64,000 bases of DNA from Kangsaoukella pontilimi (GCF_009830125.1 NZ_WUPT01000004.1:62001-126000), one strand, 5' to 3'. Positions 34,665 to 44,760 are shown, counted from the stretch's first letter. The notes: generated by a model not told the origin, from the letters alone. Made by a program: numbers and translations.

Positions 34665-37628
34665 ATGACCGACCAATCCCCCAACGACATCTTCAAGGCG
34701 TCGTCTTTCCTGCAAGGCCACAATGCCGAGTATATCGAACAGCTTTATGCGCGATATGCCAACGACCCGAACGCGGTCGACGAAGGCTGGCAGGAGTTCT
34801 TCCGCCAGTTGGGCGACAGCGACATGGACGCCAAGCGCGAAGCCGAGGGCCCAAGCTGGGCGCGCGCCGACTGGCCGCCGGCCCCCGCGGACGAGCTGAC
34901 GGCAGCTCTGGACGGACAGTGGGGCGATCTGGGCGCCAAGGCTCAGGCGACGGCGGCCGACAAGATCGCCGGCAAGGCCAAGGCGATGGGCGTTTCGGTC
35001 ACCGACGATCAGATCAAGCGGGCCGTGCTGGATTCGATCCGGGCGCTCATGCTGATCCGCGCCTACCGTATCCGCGGCCATCTGGTGGCCGATCTCGACC
35101 CGCTTGGAATGCGCGACCAGACGCCCCATCCCGAGCTCGACCCTAAGAGCTACGGCTTCACCGATGCCGACATGGACCGGCCGATCTTCATCGACAACGT
35201 GCTGGGCCTTCAGACCGCGTCGCTGCGCCAGATCCTCGAAATCGTGAAGCGGACCTATTGCGGCACCTTCGCGCTGCAGTACATGCACATCTCGAACCCC
35301 GAAGAGGCCGCGTGGCTGAAAGAGCGGATCGAGGGCTATGGCAAGGAAATCGCCTTCACGCGCGAAGGCCGGAAAGCGATCCTGAACAAGCTGGTCGAGG
35401 CCGAAGGTTTCGAGAAGTTCCTCCATGTCAAATACATGGGCACCAAGCGCTTCGGCCTTGATGGGGGCGAGGCACTGATCCCCGCAATGGAGCAGATCAT
35501 CAAGCGCGGCGGTGCGTTGGGCGTCAAGGACATCGTCATCGGCATGCCGCACCGGGGACGTCTGAGCGTCCTGGCGAACGTGATGGGCAAGCCCTACAAG
35601 GCGATCTTCAACGAATTTCAGGGCGGCAGCTTCAAGCCCGAAGACGTCGATGGCTCGGGCGATGTGAAATATCACCTCGGCGCTTCGTCGGATCGGGAGT
35701 TCGACGGAAACAGCGTACACCTGAGCCTGACCGCGAACCCCTCGCACCTCGAAGCGGTGAACCCTGTTGTTCTGGGCAAGACACGCGCCAAGCAGGATCA
35801 GGTGCATGACAGCGAAAGGACGGCTGTTCTTCCGATCCTGCTCCATGGCGACGCCGCCTTCGCGGGACAGGGCGTGGTGGCGGAATGCTTCGGCCTGTCG
35901 GGCCTTCGCGGCCACAAGACCGGCGGCACGATCCATATCGTCGTGAACAACCAGATCGGCTTCACGACCGCGCCCCACTTCTCGCGGTCGTCGCCCTATC
36001 CCACGGATATCGCTCTGATGGTCGAGGCGCCGATTTTCCACGTGAATGGCGACGATCCCGAAGCGGTGGTCCACGCCGCGAAGGTCGCTACCGAGTTCCG
36101 GCAGAAGTTCGGCAAGGACGCCGTCATCGACATCTTCTGCTATCGCCGCTTCGGTCACAACGAAGGCGACGAGCCGATGTTCACCAACCCGGTGATGTAC
36201 AAGCGGATCAAAGGCCACAAGACGACGCTCAGCCTTTACACCGAACGTCTCGTCAAGGACGGGTTGATCCCCGAGGGCGAGATCGAGGACATGAAGGCGG
36301 GCTTTCAGGCCCATCTGAACGAGGAATTCGAGGCCGGCAAGGCGTTCCGCCCGAACAAGGCCGACTGGCTCGATGGCCGCTGGAGCCATCTCGACCGCGA
36401 AGGCGAGCGCTATCAGCGCGGCAAGACCGCGATCAAGAAGAAGACGCTGGAAGAGATCGGCCGCGCACTGACCACAGCGCCGGAAGGGTTCCCAATCCAC
36501 AAGACGGTGGAACGGCTGCTCGACGCGAAGCGCGCCATGTTCGACACGGGCGAGGGCTTCGACTGGGCCACGGCCGAGGCGCTCGCCTTCGGATCGCTTC
36601 TGACCGAAGGCTATCCGGTCCGTCTGGCCGGTCAGGACTCGACCCGCGGCACCTTCAGCCAGCGGCATTCGGCCTTCATCAACCAGGAGTCCGAAGAGCG
36701 CTATTATCCGCTGAACAACATCCGCGACGGGCAGGCGCAGTACGAGGTGATCGACTCGATGCTGTCGGAATACGCGGTACTCGGCTTCGAGTACGGCTAT
36801 TCGCTGGCCGAGCCCAACGCGCTCGTTCTCTGGGAGGCGCAATTCGGTGATTTCGCCAACGGCGCGCAGATCATGTTCGACCAGTTCATCTCGTCGGGCG
36901 AGCGGAAATGGCTTCGCATGTCGGGCCTCGTGATGCTGCTGCCCCATGGCTACGAGGGTCAGGGGCCGGAGCACTCGTCGGCACGTCTTGAGCGCTTCCT
37001 GCAGATGTGCGCCGAGGACAACTGGATCGTGGCCAACTGCACGACGCCGGCGAACTATTTCCACATCCTCCGCCGCCAGATGCATCGGAGCTACCGCAAA
37101 CCGCTTGTTCTGATGACGCCGAAATCGCTTCTGCGTCACAAGCTGGCAATCAGCGACGTGGACGATTTCACAACCGGTTCCAGCTTCCACCGCGTCCTCT
37201 GGGACGACGCCGAGAAAGGGCATTCGGACACCAAGCTGAAGCCGGACGAGAAGATCAAGCGTGTGGTTCTCTGCTCGGGCAAGGTCTATTTCGACCTGCT
37301 GGAAGAGCGCGACGCGCGCGGCATCGATGACGTCTACCTGCTTCGGGTGGAGCAGTTCTATCCCTTCCCCGCGCAGTCGATGGTGAAAGAGCTCAAGCGC
37401 TTCCCCAACGCCGACTATGTCTGGTGTCAGGAAGAGCCGAAGAACCAGGGCGCCTGGACTTTCATCGAGCCGAACATCGAGTGGGTACTCACCCGCATCA
37501 AGGCGAAGAAGACCCGGCCCATCTATGCGGGCCGTGCCGCCGCCGCCTCGCCGGCGACGGGTCTTGCTTCGGCGCACAAGGAACAACAAGCCGCGCTCGT
37601 CAACGACGCGCTCACAATCAAAGGGTAA
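34665..37628 (+). CDS. sucA: 2-Oxoglutarate dehydrogenase E1 component
   Basis: 987 residues, thiamine-diphosphate-dependent decarboxylase of the 2-oxoglutarate dehydrogenase complex. The ATG at 34665 has a GGGAG site 8 bp upstream; a GTG 9 bp earlier is a weaker option. N-terminal E2-binding stretch FLQGHNAEYIEQLYARY, the conserved GMPHRGRLSVLANVMGKP (near 300), the ThDP-binding GDAAFAGQGVVAE near 393, and the pyrimidine-domain RGTFSQRHS near 660. Length is usual. Six bases before sucB. Confidence 0.97.
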   Translation: MTDQSPNDIFKASSFLQGHNAEYIEQLYARYANDPNAVDEGWQEFFRQLGDSDMDAKREAEGPSWARADWPPAPADELTAALDGQWGDLGAKAQATAADKIAGKAKAMGVSVTDDQIKRAVLDSIRALMLIRAYRIRGHLVADLDPLGMRDQTPHPELDPKSYGFTDADMDRPIFIDNVLGLQTASLRQILEIVKRTYCGTFALQYMHISNPEEAAWLKERIEGYGKEIAFTREGRKAILNKLVEAEGFEKFLHVKYMGTKRFGLDGGEALIPAMEQIIKRGGALGVKDIVIGMPHRGRLSVLANVMGKPYKAIFNEFQGGSFKPEDVDGSGDVKYHLGASSDREFDGNSVHLSLTANPSHLEAVNPVVLGKTRAKQDQVHDSERTAVLPILLHGDAAFAGQGVVAECFGLSGLRGHKTGGTIHIVVNNQIGFTTAPHFSRSSPYPTDIALMVEAPIFHVNGDDPEAVVHAAKVATEFRQKFGKDAVIDIFCYRRFGHNEGDEPMFTNPVMYKRIKGHKTTLSLYTERLVKDGLIPEGEIEDMKAGFQAHLNEEFEAGKAFRPNKADWLDGRWSHLDREGERYQRGKTAIKKKTLEEIGRALTTAPEGFPIHKTVERLLDAKRAMFDTGEGFDWATAEALAFGSLLTEGYPVRLAGQDSTRGTFSQRHSAFINQESEERYYPLNNIRDGQAQYEVIDSMLSEYAVLGFEYGYSLAEPNALVLWEAQFGDFANGAQIMFDQFISSGERKWLRMSGLVMLLPHGYEGQGPEHSSARLERFLQMCAEDNWIVANCTTPANYFHILRRQMHRSYRKPLVLMTPKSLLRHKLAISDVDDFTTGSSFHRVLWDDAEKGHSDTKLKPDEKIKRVVLCSGKVYFDLLEERDARGIDDVYLLRVEQFYPFPAQSMVKELKRFPNADYVWCQEEPKNQGAWTFIEPNIEWVLTRIKAKKTRPIYAGRAAAASPATGLASAHKEQQAALVNDALTIKG

Positions 37629-37634
37629 CCGAAG

Positions 37635-39200
37635 ATGGCCACAGAAATCCGCGTCCCCACTCTGGGTGAAAGCGTGACGGAAGCGACCGTCGCGACCTGG
37701 TTCAAGAAGCCGGGCGATAGCGTTCAGGTCGACGAAATGCTTTGCGAGCTGGAAACCGACAAGGTGACAGTCGAGGTCCCCTCGCCCGCCGCAGGGACCT
37801 TGGGCGAGATCGTCGCGAAGGAAGGCGAAACCGTGGGTGTCGACGCCCTTCTGGCGACGCTCAACGAGGGCGCGGCAGCCAAGGAGGCGCCAAAGTCCGA
37901 GGCCAAGGCCGAGAGCAAGGCAGATGCACCCGCCAAGGCCGATCCCGCGCCCAAAGGCGGGTCCGGCGGCGGGCAGACCGTCGACGTCATGGTGCCGACC
38001 CTTGGCGAAAGCGTTGCCGAGGCGACTGTCGCCACATGGTTCAAGAAGGCGGGCGATAGCGTTGCTCAGGATGAAATGCTCTGCGAACTTGAGACCGACA
38101 AGGTATCCGTCGAGGTGCCGGCGCCTGCGTCAGGCGTTCTTCAGGAAATCCTGAAAAACGAAGGTGAAACGGTTGAAGCGGGCGGCAAGCTGGCCGTGAT
38201 GACACGCGGTGGCGAAGGTCAGGCGCACTCGGTCGAGGAAGGCGCCCACGAGACGACACAACAGGACGGAGGTCGCGGCCCGGTGGAGACCGGCTCCGGT
38301 TCCGGCAGGGATGTCGAAGACGCCCCGTCTGCCAAGAAGCTCATGGCCGAAAACAACCTGAGCGCCAGCGACGTCACCGGCACCGGCCGCGATGGCCGGA
38401 TCATGAAGGAAGACGTGCAGAAAGCGCTTTCCTCTCCGAAGCAGGCCGACGCCCCTGCCCCCGCGCAGGCGCCCCGTGCACCTGTGGCCGCCGAGGACGC
38501 GGCCCGCGAGGAGCGGGTCAAGATGACCCGTCTGCGCCAGACCATCGCGCGCCGCCTCAAGGACGCGCAGAACACCGCCGCGATGCTGACGACCTATAAC
38601 GAGGTCGACATGACGGCGACCATGGAGCTTCGGAAAGAATACAAGGACCTCTTCGAGAAGAAGCACGGCGTGAAGCTGGGCTTCATGTCCTTCTTCACCA
38701 AGGCCTGCTGCCACGCGCTGAAAGAGGTGCCCGAGGTCAATGCCGAGATCGACGGGACCGACGTGGTCTACAAGAACTTCGTCCACATGGGCGTCGCCGT
38801 CGGCACGCCGAACGGCCTCGTGGTGCCCGTAGTGCGGGACGCCGACCAGATGAGCTTTGCCGCCATCGAGAAGAAGATCGCCGAGCTTGGCATGCGCGCC
38901 CGCGACGGGAAGCTGTCCATGGCCGAGATGCAGGGTGGCACCTTCACCATCTCGAACGGCGGTGTTTATGGCTCGCTCATGTCCTCGCCCATTCTCAACC
39001 CGCCGCAGTCGGGTATTCTGGGCATGCACAAGATCCAGGAACGTCCGATGGTCGTGAATGGCGAGATCGTCATCCGCCCGATGATGTATCTCGCCCTCAG
39101 CTATGACCACCGGATCGTGGATGGCAAAGGGGCTGTGACCTTCCTTGTTCGTGTGAAGGAAGCGCTCGAAGACCCGCGCCGCCTCTTGATGGACCTCTGA
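37635..39200 (+). CDS. sucB: 2-Oxoglutarate dehydrogenase E2 (dihydrolipoyl succinyltransferase), two lipoyl domains
   Basis: 521 residues. Two tandem lipoyl domains, each with VPTLGESV and the lipoylated lysine in ELETDKV (about residues 43 and 153), joined by an Ala/Lys/Pro linker. Then the peripheral-subunit-binding domain ([20 protein letters not shown] near 235) and the catalytic domain ending [17 protein letters not shown] with the active-site His near 490. Most E2o proteins have a single lipoyl domain, so the duplication is noteworthy. Sixth-to-last gene of the operon. Confidence 0.95.
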   Translation: MATEIRVPTLGESVTEATVATWFKKPGDSVQVDEMLCELETDKVTVEVPSPAAGTLGEIVAKEGETVGVDALLATLNEGAAAKEAPKSEAKAESKADAPAKADPAPKGGSGGGQTVDVMVPTLGESVAEATVATWFKKAGDSVAQDEMLCELETDKVSVEVPAPASGVLQEILKNEGETVEAGGKLAVMTRGGEGQAHSVEEGAHETTQQDGGRGPVETGSGSGRDVEDAPSAKKLMAENNLSASDVTGTGRDGRIMKEDVQKALSSPKQADAPAPAQAPRAPVAAEDAAREERVKMTRLRQTIARRLKDAQNTAAMLTTYNEVDMTATMELRKEYKDLFEKKHGVKLGFMSFFTKACCHALKEVPEVNAEIDGTDVVYKNFVHMGVAVGTPNGLVVPVVRDADQMSFAAIEKKIAELGMRARDGKLSMAEMQGGTFTISNGGVYGSLMSSPILNPPQSGILGMHKIQERPMVVNGEIVIRPMMYLALSYDHRIVDGKGAVTFLVRVKEALEDPRRLLMDL

Positions 39201-39213
39201 GGCGGATCAGGGG

Positions 39214-39552
39214 GTGGGGTTCCCCGGCGTCCGGTATGCCGGCGCGGCGCTGACGGCGTTCGCGCTGGCCTTCTACGCGACAGTGTTCGCGCGCCAGACC
39301 CATGACCTGTTCGACCTGCCCACATGGATCGACCTGACCGAATGGCCGGCAACGCTACTTTTTCTGGCCAGCTCTTTTCTGGCATGGGTAAAACAGCCGC
39401 GCCGCGCAGCTCTGGCCGTGGTGCTGGGGCTGTTCGCGTTTCTGGCGGCTCAGCATGGGTATATCTTCAACGTGCCGCTTGGCTTCGTTCTGGTGACCGT
39501 TTTCACGATTGCTGTGCTCATCGTCTTGCCCGCATCTCTGAGGGGCAAATGA
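39214..39552 (+). CDS. Small membrane protein between sucB and lpd
   Basis: 112 residues, GTG start 13 bp after sucB. Three to four hydrophobic segments (YAGAALTAFALAFYATVF; WPATLLFLASSFLAW; LAVVLGLFAFLAAQHGYIF; FVLVTVFTIAVLIVLPA). No recognisable domain. Stop overlaps the next start by 4 bp, so the three small genes here are coupled. Function unknown. Confidence 0.65.
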   Translation: MGFPGVRYAGAALTAFALAFYATVFARQTHDLFDLPTWIDLTEWPATLLFLASSFLAWVKQPRRAALAVVLGLFAFLAAQHGYIFNVPLGFVLVTVFTIAVLIVLPASLRGK

Positions 39553-39881
39553 GGGCGCGCGGTCTTGCAACGCTGGCTTTCGGGCTGACCCTTGCCGCAT
39601 GCGGCGTGCCGGCGGACGACCCGATGGCGACTGCCCGGCATGTGTCGTCGAACGAGGTCTACGGCACGAATGGCGCGCGGATGCATCTGTTCATCTTCGA
39701 TCCGAACGTGCCGCGCAGCCTTGCCGAGCGAAAGGCCATCGCACGGCGCGTCATCGCCGAGGAGCCGGGCTGTGCATGGGTCGATGCGCCGGACGCTGTT
39801 CTTGTCGACGCAACCGCGCGCCAGGGCGAGCGTTACACCGATACGATGCTTGTCGCTCCTCTGAGGTGTAGTCACACATGA
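39549..39881 (+). CDS. Small lipoprotein between sucB and lpd
   Basis: 110 residues; the ATG overlaps the previous stop (ATGA). Lipoprotein signal LATLAFGLTLAAC with Cys18. Mature part contains ARHVSSNEVYGTNGARMHLF and ERKAIARRVIAEEPGCAWVDAPDAVL, plus a final Cys; a small alpha/beta domain is likely. It also overlaps the MAPEG gene by 4 bp. Function unknown. Confidence 0.65.
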   Translation: MRARGLATLAFGLTLAACGVPADDPMATARHVSSNEVYGTNGARMHLFIFDPNVPRSLAERKAIARRVIAEEPGCAWVDAPDAVLVDATARQGERYTDTMLVAPLRCSHT

Positions 39882-40276
39882 GCCCGGAACTTACAGTCCT
39901 TGCGTTGGCCGCCCTTTTGCAGGTCGTGCAGTATGTCACATTCGCCATTCCCGCGAATATCGAGATCGGTCCGGGATATACCTCGTCTGCGCGCGACCGC
40001 CCGCCATCGCGGGAGATGTCGATCGGCACCGGACGGTTGCAACGCGCGCTCAACAACCATTTCGAGGGCCTGATCCTGTTCACCATCGCAGTGATCGTCG
40101 TCACGCTTGGCGACAAGAGCAGCGCCTTCACCGCCGCCTGCGCCTGGATATTTCTCGCGGCCCGTGTGCTCTACGTGCCGGCCTATTGGCTGGGCCTCAG
40201 GCCGTGGCGGTCACTGATCTGGTTTGTCGGGTTCCTGTCCACCGTCTTGATGATCCTCGCCGCGCTTCTGACCTGA
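39878..40276 (+). CDS. MAPEG family membrane protein
   Basis: 132 residues, four membrane helices. The family-typical loop with basic and polar residues between helix 1 and 2 is RDRPPSREMSIGTGRLQRALNNHFEG (residues 42-67, with the RLQRALNNHFEGL core), followed by LAARVLYVPAYWLGLRPWRSL. MAPEG proteins use glutathione or act on eicosanoid-like lipids in eukaryotes; the bacterial role is unclear. Coupled to the lipoprotein gene upstream; 60 bp before lpd. Confidence 0.8.
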   Translation: MSPELTVLALAALLQVVQYVTFAIPANIEIGPGYTSSARDRPPSREMSIGTGRLQRALNNHFEGLILFTIAVIVVTLGDKSSAFTAACAWIFLAARVLYVPAYWLGLRPWRSLIWFVGFLSTVLMILAALLT

Positions 40277-40336
40277 CCTTTACCGTTCCACCCGCATATG
40301 AAACAAAAATGCCCGAACTGACCCGGAGAATTCCCA

Positions 40337-41725
40337 ATGGCAAGCTATGACGTCATCGTAATCGGCAGCGGCCCCGGCGGCTATGTCTGCGCCATCCGCT
40401 GCGCGCAGCTCGGGCTCAAGACCGCATGCGTCGAAGGGCGCGAGACGCTTGGCGGCACCTGCCTGAACGTGGGCTGCATTCCGTCAAAGGCCCTGCTGCA
40501 CGCGACAGAGATGCTGCACGAGACCGAAGAGAACTTCGGCAAGATGGGCCTGAAGGTGCTGCGCCCGGACGTCGATTGGGAAAAGATGCTCGGCTACAAG
40601 CAGGAGACCATCGACACAAACACCAAGGGCATCGAGTTCCTGTTCAAGAAAAACAAGATCGACTGGCTCAAGGGCTGGGGCTCGATCCCCGAAGCGGGCA
40701 AGGTCAAGGTGGGCGACGAGATCCACGAGGCCAAAAACATCGTGATCGCGACCGGGTCCGAGGCGTCGTCCCTCCCCGGCATCGAGATCGACGAGAAGAC
40801 CGTCGTGACCTCGACCGGCGCGCTGGAACTGGGCAGCATTCCGAAATCCATGGTGGTGATTGGCGCAGGCGTGATCGGGCTGGAGTTGGGCTCGGTCTAT
40901 AACCGCCTTGGCGCGGATGTGACGGTTGTCGAGTATCTTGACGTGATCACGCCGGGGATGGACGCCGAAGTGCAGAAGACCTTCCAGCGCATCCTGAAGA
41001 AACAGGGGCTGAACTTCGTCATGGGCGCCGCCGTGCAGTCCGTGGAGAAGGGAAAGTCGGGCGCCAAGGTCACCTACAAGATGAAGAAGGACGACAGCGA
41101 GAAGACCGCCGAGGCCGAGGTCGTTCTGGTCGCCACCGGGCGACGGCCTTTCACAGACGGACTGGGCCTGTCTGAGCTGGGTGTCGAGATGACCGAGCGC
41201 GGACAGGTGAAGACCGACGCGCATTGGAAGACCAATATCGATGGCATCTACGCGATCGGCGACTGCATCGCCGGTCCGATGCTGGCCCACAAGGCCGAAG
41301 ACGAGGGCATGGCCGCCGCCGAGACCATCGCCGGCCAGGCGGGCCATGTGAATTATGGCGTCATTCCGGGGGTCATCTATACCCACCCCGAGGTCGCCAC
41401 GGTCGGTCAGACCGAGGAGCAGCTCAAGGAAGCGGGCCGCGACTATAAAGCGGGGAAGTTCAGCTTCATGGGCAACGGACGCGCCAAGGCGAACCATGCG
41501 GCGGACGGATTCGTGAAGATCCTTGCGGACAAGGAGACCGACCGCATCCTCGGCGCGCATATCATCGGCCCCATGGCGGGCGACCTGATCCACGAGGTCT
41601 GTGTCGCGATGGAATTCGGCGCCGCCGCCGAAGACCTTGCCCGCACCTGCCATGCGCACCCGACCTATTCCGAAGCGGTCCGGGAAGCCGCGCTCGCCTG
41701 CGGGGACGGCCCGATCCATTCTTGA
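40337..41725 (+). CDS. lpd: Dihydrolipoyl dehydrogenase (E3)
   Basis: 462 residues, FAD-dependent reoxidation of the lipoyl groups on SucB. FAD-binding [15 protein letters not shown] near 10, redox disulfide [17 protein letters not shown] near 40-56, NAD-binding [18 protein letters not shown] near 180, and the C-terminal catalytic [13 protein letters not shown] with His-Glu near 440. Last gene of the suc operon; 3' region carries repeats and a hairpin. Confidence 0.97.
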   Translation: MASYDVIVIGSGPGGYVCAIRCAQLGLKTACVEGRETLGGTCLNVGCIPSKALLHATEMLHETEENFGKMGLKVLRPDVDWEKMLGYKQETIDTNTKGIEFLFKKNKIDWLKGWGSIPEAGKVKVGDEIHEAKNIVIATGSEASSLPGIEIDEKTVVTSTGALELGSIPKSMVVIGAGVIGLELGSVYNRLGADVTVVEYLDVITPGMDAEVQKTFQRILKKQGLNFVMGAAVQSVEKGKSGAKVTYKMKKDDSEKTAEAEVVLVATGRRPFTDGLGLSELGVEMTERGQVKTDAHWKTNIDGIYAIGDCIAGPMLAHKAEDEGMAAAETIAGQAGHVNYGVIPGVIYTHPEVATVGQTEEQLKEAGRDYKAGKFSFMGNGRAKANHAADGFVKILADKETDRILGAHIIGPMAGDLIHEVCVAMEFGAAAEDLARTCHAHPTYSEAVREAALACGDGPIHS

Positions 41726-41752
41726 GGGATTGCGCCCGCTAACGCGGTCGCG

Positions 41753-41882
41753 GTGGCGCTCTCGAAGATCGGCTGAGCCAGTCGGTTGCCGCTGTTGCGA
41801 TTGCTGGCGCGATCGCCCTGGGGCTCTCGAACATCGGCTTTGCCGATCTTCTGACGCTGTTGCGATTGCTGGCGCAATCGCC
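41753..41882. repeat. 65-bp imperfect tandem repeat, two units
   Basis: Units 41753-41817 and 41818-41882, aligned without gaps; roughly 55 of 65 bases agree, the differences being mostly in a 16-base central block. Each unit ends in a hairpin: GCGATTGC-TGGC-GCAATCGC in the second, with one change in the first. It resembles a pair of REP-like elements. It fills the lpd-lldD gap (308 bp) together with the GCGAGGGGG hairpin. Confidence 0.75.
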
Positions 41883-41886
41883 TTAA

Positions 41887-41931
41887 GCGAGGGGGTTTCA
41901 CCCCCTCGCGCTCCCCCGAGAGTATTTTCGC
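41887..41931. repeat. GCGAGGGG-type hairpin repeat, copy 3
   Basis: GCGAGGGGG / CCCCCTCGC hairpin (41887-41909, 5-nt loop) followed by GCTCCCCCGAGAGTATTTTCG, clearly related to the second half of the elements at 6146 and 17668. Here it lies between two genes in the same direction and may terminate the suc operon. Confidence 0.75.
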
Positions 41932-42033
41932 CAAGAAGAAATGCCGAAACGCCGCGGTTTGCGGTGGGTCAATGCCGCATTGCCAGGCCTTGAGGCAATT
42001 GGTACGAGAACCTGACCAGTTTCGAGGGAAGCC

Positions 42034-43197
42034 ATGCCCGTCATCACCGAAATCGCCGATCTGAAGCGCATCTACAAACGGCGCGTGCCGAAGATGTTTT
42101 ATGACTACGCCGAAAGCGGGTCGTGGACCGAGCAGACGTTCCGCGAGAACACTTCGGATTTCGACCAGATCAGGCTCAGGCAGCGGATTGCCGTGGACAT
42201 GGCCGGACGGTCGACAAAGACAGAGATGATCGGGGAAGAGGTGTCGATGCCGGTCTCGCTGGCTCCTGTCGGGCTGACGGGGATGCAGAGCGCCGACGGC
42301 GAGATCAAGGCCGCGCGGGCGGCCGAGAAGTTCGGGGTGCCGTTCTGCCTTTCCACGATGTCGATCTGCTCGATCGAGGACGTGGCCAAGCATACCTCGC
42401 GGCCGTTCTGGTTTCAGGTCTATACGCTGAAGGACGACGACTTCATGCAGCGGCTGTTCGAACGGGCGCGGGCGGCGGGCTGTTCGGCCATCGTGATTAC
42501 GGTCGATCTGCAGGTGCTGGGCCAGCGGCACAAGGACCTGAAGAACGGGTTGTCGGCACCGCCAAAGCTGACGCCGGCTTCCATGATGAACATGATGACC
42601 AAGGTGCCGTGGGGTCTGGAGATGCTGGGGACCAAGCGGCGCTTCTTCGGAAATATCGTGGGCCATGCGAAGGGTGTGACCGACCCCTCCTCGCTCTCGT
42701 CCTGGACGGCGGAGGCGTTCGACCCCTCGCTCGACTGGGACAGGATCAAGACGCTGATGGACATGTGGGGCGGCAAGGTGGTGCTGAAGGGCATTCTTGA
42801 CGTCGAGGACGCGAAGAAGGCGGCCGAGCTGGGCGCGGACGCGATTGTGGTGTCGAACCATGGCGGGCGGCAGCTGGACGGCGCGCTGTCGTCGATCCGG
42901 ATGCTGGAGCCCATCGTGAAGGCGGTGGGCGACAAGACCGAGGTCTGGTTCGATTCGGGCATCCGGTCGGGGCAGGACGTTCTGAAGGCCGTTGCCCTCG
43001 GGGCCAAGGGTACGATGTCAGGCCGCGCATGGGTCTACGGGCTGGGCGCGATGGGCGAAAAGGGCGTGACCGCCGCGCTGGAAGTGATCCGGAAAGAGCT
43101 GGATACCTCGATGGCGCTCTGTGGGCACCGCGACATCCGCGACGTGAACCGGGATATCCTTCTGGTGCCGCGAAATTTCTCAGGCGACTGGGACTGA
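42034..43197 (+). CDS. lldD: FMN-dependent L-lactate dehydrogenase / alpha-hydroxy-acid oxidase
   Basis: 387 residues. TIM-barrel FMN enzyme: FYDYAESGSWTEQTFREN near 22, LAPVGLTGMQSADGE near 76, the FQVYTLKD segment, and the C-terminal SNHGGRQLDGALSSI near 273 with the catalytic His, then SGRAWVYGLGAMGEKG. Oxidises L-lactate or a related 2-hydroxy acid to the 2-oxo acid. Length and signature agree with LldD; related oxidases cannot be excluded. Preceded by a GAGGGAA ribosome site. Confidence 0.88.
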   Translation: MPVITEIADLKRIYKRRVPKMFYDYAESGSWTEQTFRENTSDFDQIRLRQRIAVDMAGRSTKTEMIGEEVSMPVSLAPVGLTGMQSADGEIKAARAAEKFGVPFCLSTMSICSIEDVAKHTSRPFWFQVYTLKDDDFMQRLFERARAAGCSAIVITVDLQVLGQRHKDLKNGLSAPPKLTPASMMNMMTKVPWGLEMLGTKRRFFGNIVGHAKGVTDPSSLSSWTAEAFDPSLDWDRIKTLMDMWGGKVVLKGILDVEDAKKAAELGADAIVVSNHGGRQLDGALSSIRMLEPIVKAVGDKTEVWFDSGIRSGQDVLKAVALGAKGTMSGRAWVYGLGAMGEKGVTAALEVIRKELDTSMALCGHRDIRDVNRDILLVPRNFSGDWD

Positions 43198-43337
43198 GTC
43201 GCCGGATTGAGCAACAGTCCCCGCACTGGCGTGGGATTGTCACAGGATGATGCAAGCCGACATCGGCGTGGGCCAGAAATTGGCCCGGATCAGGCCATTT
43301 TCTTGCCGCATTCCCTGCGAGGGCCTATTTTCACGGA

Positions 43338-43901
43338 ATGTCGATGCCTCCTGCCATATTCGCCGCCGCGGCGGTCCTCCTGTCTCAGGGCTTTGCTCCG
43401 ATGGCCTTTGCCGGCACGTCGGACGCTATGGAGATCGGTGAGTTCGCGGCCGAGACCGAGGTCATCGTTGCGGCCACCGTCGATCTGTTCGAAGCGGCCG
43501 AAGCCGCCACGGACCGCGCAGAAGAACCCGCTTTCCAGATCGGAGAACCAACTGCGACCCCTGCGGGCCTGACACCCGACGAGGCTACGCTGGGCGCATT
43601 CCCCGAGGCTTACGGCGCGGTGCGGCACCTGACCGGTTATCGGATCACGTGGTACCCGATGGAGCGGCTGATGGGTGCGGTCGATTTCATGGGAACGTGG
43701 AACAAGTCGCGCAATCTGGTCTGCGGTTATGTCGCCTGGGACCTGACGGATCCTGATGCCCCGACGCTGGAGCGTGTCGTGACGAATTACGTCGATCTGG
43801 AGCAACTGGACGGGTCGGATCGGGCCGAAATCGAGACCGTGCTTCTGGAAGCGAACTGTGCCTTCGGCGAGATTGAGGCCAATTACGCGGTCTTTCAGTA
43901 G
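43338..43901 (+). CDS. Secreted protein of unknown function
   Basis: 187 residues with an N-terminal signal peptide (AIFAAAAVLLSQGFAPMAFA, cut near residue 25). The first part of the mature protein is acidic and low in complexity; the second half is ordered: HLTGYRITWYPMERLMGAVDF, NLVCGYVAWDLTDP and EANCAFGEIEANYAVF, with two Cys likely paired. No known domain recognised. Alone between lldD and rplY. Confidence 0.65.
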   Translation: MSMPPAIFAAAAVLLSQGFAPMAFAGTSDAMEIGEFAAETEVIVAATVDLFEAAEAATDRAEEPAFQIGEPTATPAGLTPDEATLGAFPEAYGAVRHLTGYRITWYPMERLMGAVDFMGTWNKSRNLVCGYVAWDLTDPDAPTLERVVTNYVDLEQLDGSDRAEIETVLLEANCAFGEIEANYAVFQ

Positions 43902-44032
43902 CGCCGCCCGAACTGGCGCGAAGTCTGTAAAAGAATCGACTTTCCAAGCGATGAAATCCCGGCTATGGACCGGCGCTCATGGGCGGACACCCTTGGAGGC
44001 CGCCTGCAACTTGGAAAATTTGGAGAATACCC

Positions 44033-44701
44033 ATGGCTGGTGAGATCCCTGATCTTCACGCCACGGTACGGACGGGGACAGGCAAGGGGGCCGCTCGTCA
44101 AGCTCGTAGAGACGGGCTCGTACCAGGCATCGTTTATGGCGGCGGCGTCGATCCGCTTCCGATCAACCTCCCCTTCAACGCGCTGCTGAAGAGCCTGAAA
44201 GCGGGCCGCTTCCTGGCGACGCTGTTCAACATGAAGGTGGACGGGCATGACGACGTTCGCGTCATCTGCCGCAACGTTCAGCGCGACGTGGTCAAGGACC
44301 TTCCGACCCACGTGGACTTCATGCGCCTCAAGCGCACGTCGAAGATCGCGCTCTTCATCCCCGTCGAGATCGAAGGCGAGGACAAGGCCCCCGGCATCCG
44401 CAAGGGTGGCGTGCTGACCATGGTTCGTCCGGAAATCGAACTGGTTGTGACTGCGGGCGACATCCCCGAGAAGATCGTCGCATCGGTCGAGGGCATGGAA
44501 ATCGGTGACACGCTGACGATTTCGTCGATCACGCTGCCCGCCGGCGCCAAGCCGACCATCGACCGCGACTTCGTGATTGCGAACATCCAGCCGCCGTCGG
44601 GTCTGGCCAGCCAGGCCGACGAAGACGAGGACGAGGTCGCCGCTGACGAGGTCGAAGCCATCGAACAGGGTGACGACGCTGAGGGCGAGACCGAAGAATA
44701 A
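44033..44701 (+). CDS. rplY: 50S ribosomal protein L25/general stress protein Ctc
   Basis: 222 residues, the long two-domain form. N-terminal 5S rRNA-binding domain ([27 protein letters not shown]), C-terminal TL5-like domain ([20 protein letters not shown]) and a highly acidic tail from residue 195. The ATG at 44033 follows TTGGAGAAT. In many alphaproteobacteria pth follows rplY; here a strong terminator and a different gene come next. Confidence 0.95.
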   Translation: MAGEIPDLHATVRTGTGKGAARQARRDGLVPGIVYGGGVDPLPINLPFNALLKSLKAGRFLATLFNMKVDGHDDVRVICRNVQRDVVKDLPTHVDFMRLKRTSKIALFIPVEIEGEDKAPGIRKGGVLTMVRPEIELVVTAGDIPEKIVASVEGMEIGDTLTISSITLPAGAKPTIDRDFVIANIQPPSGLASQADEDEDEVAADEVEAIEQGDDAEGETEE

Positions 44702-44730
44702 GACTTCGGTTCCTCAGGACAGATTTGAGA

Positions 44731-44760
44731 CGCGGCGCCCTTCGGAGCGCCGCGTTTTTT
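44731..44760 (+). terminator. Rho-independent terminator after rplY
   Basis: CGCGGCGC / GCGCCGCG stem (8 bp) with an 8-nt loop and TTTTTT at 44755-44760, 30 bp after the rplY stop. A textbook terminator. Confidence 0.93.

Noticed and set aside
34575-37589. A 1004-codon open frame on the minus strand opposite sucA
   Set aside because: It mirrors the codon structure of sucA, is rich in Arg/His/Asp in the manner of antisense frames in GC-rich DNA, and has no family motif. The same holds for long frames opposite ecm (13255-15441), sdhA (23898-26210), the TRAP permease (47609-49141) and hpsN (58339-59982).
41753-41882. A CRISPR array
   Set aside because: Only two long units, no spacers of uniform length and no cas genes; it is an imperfect tandem duplication.
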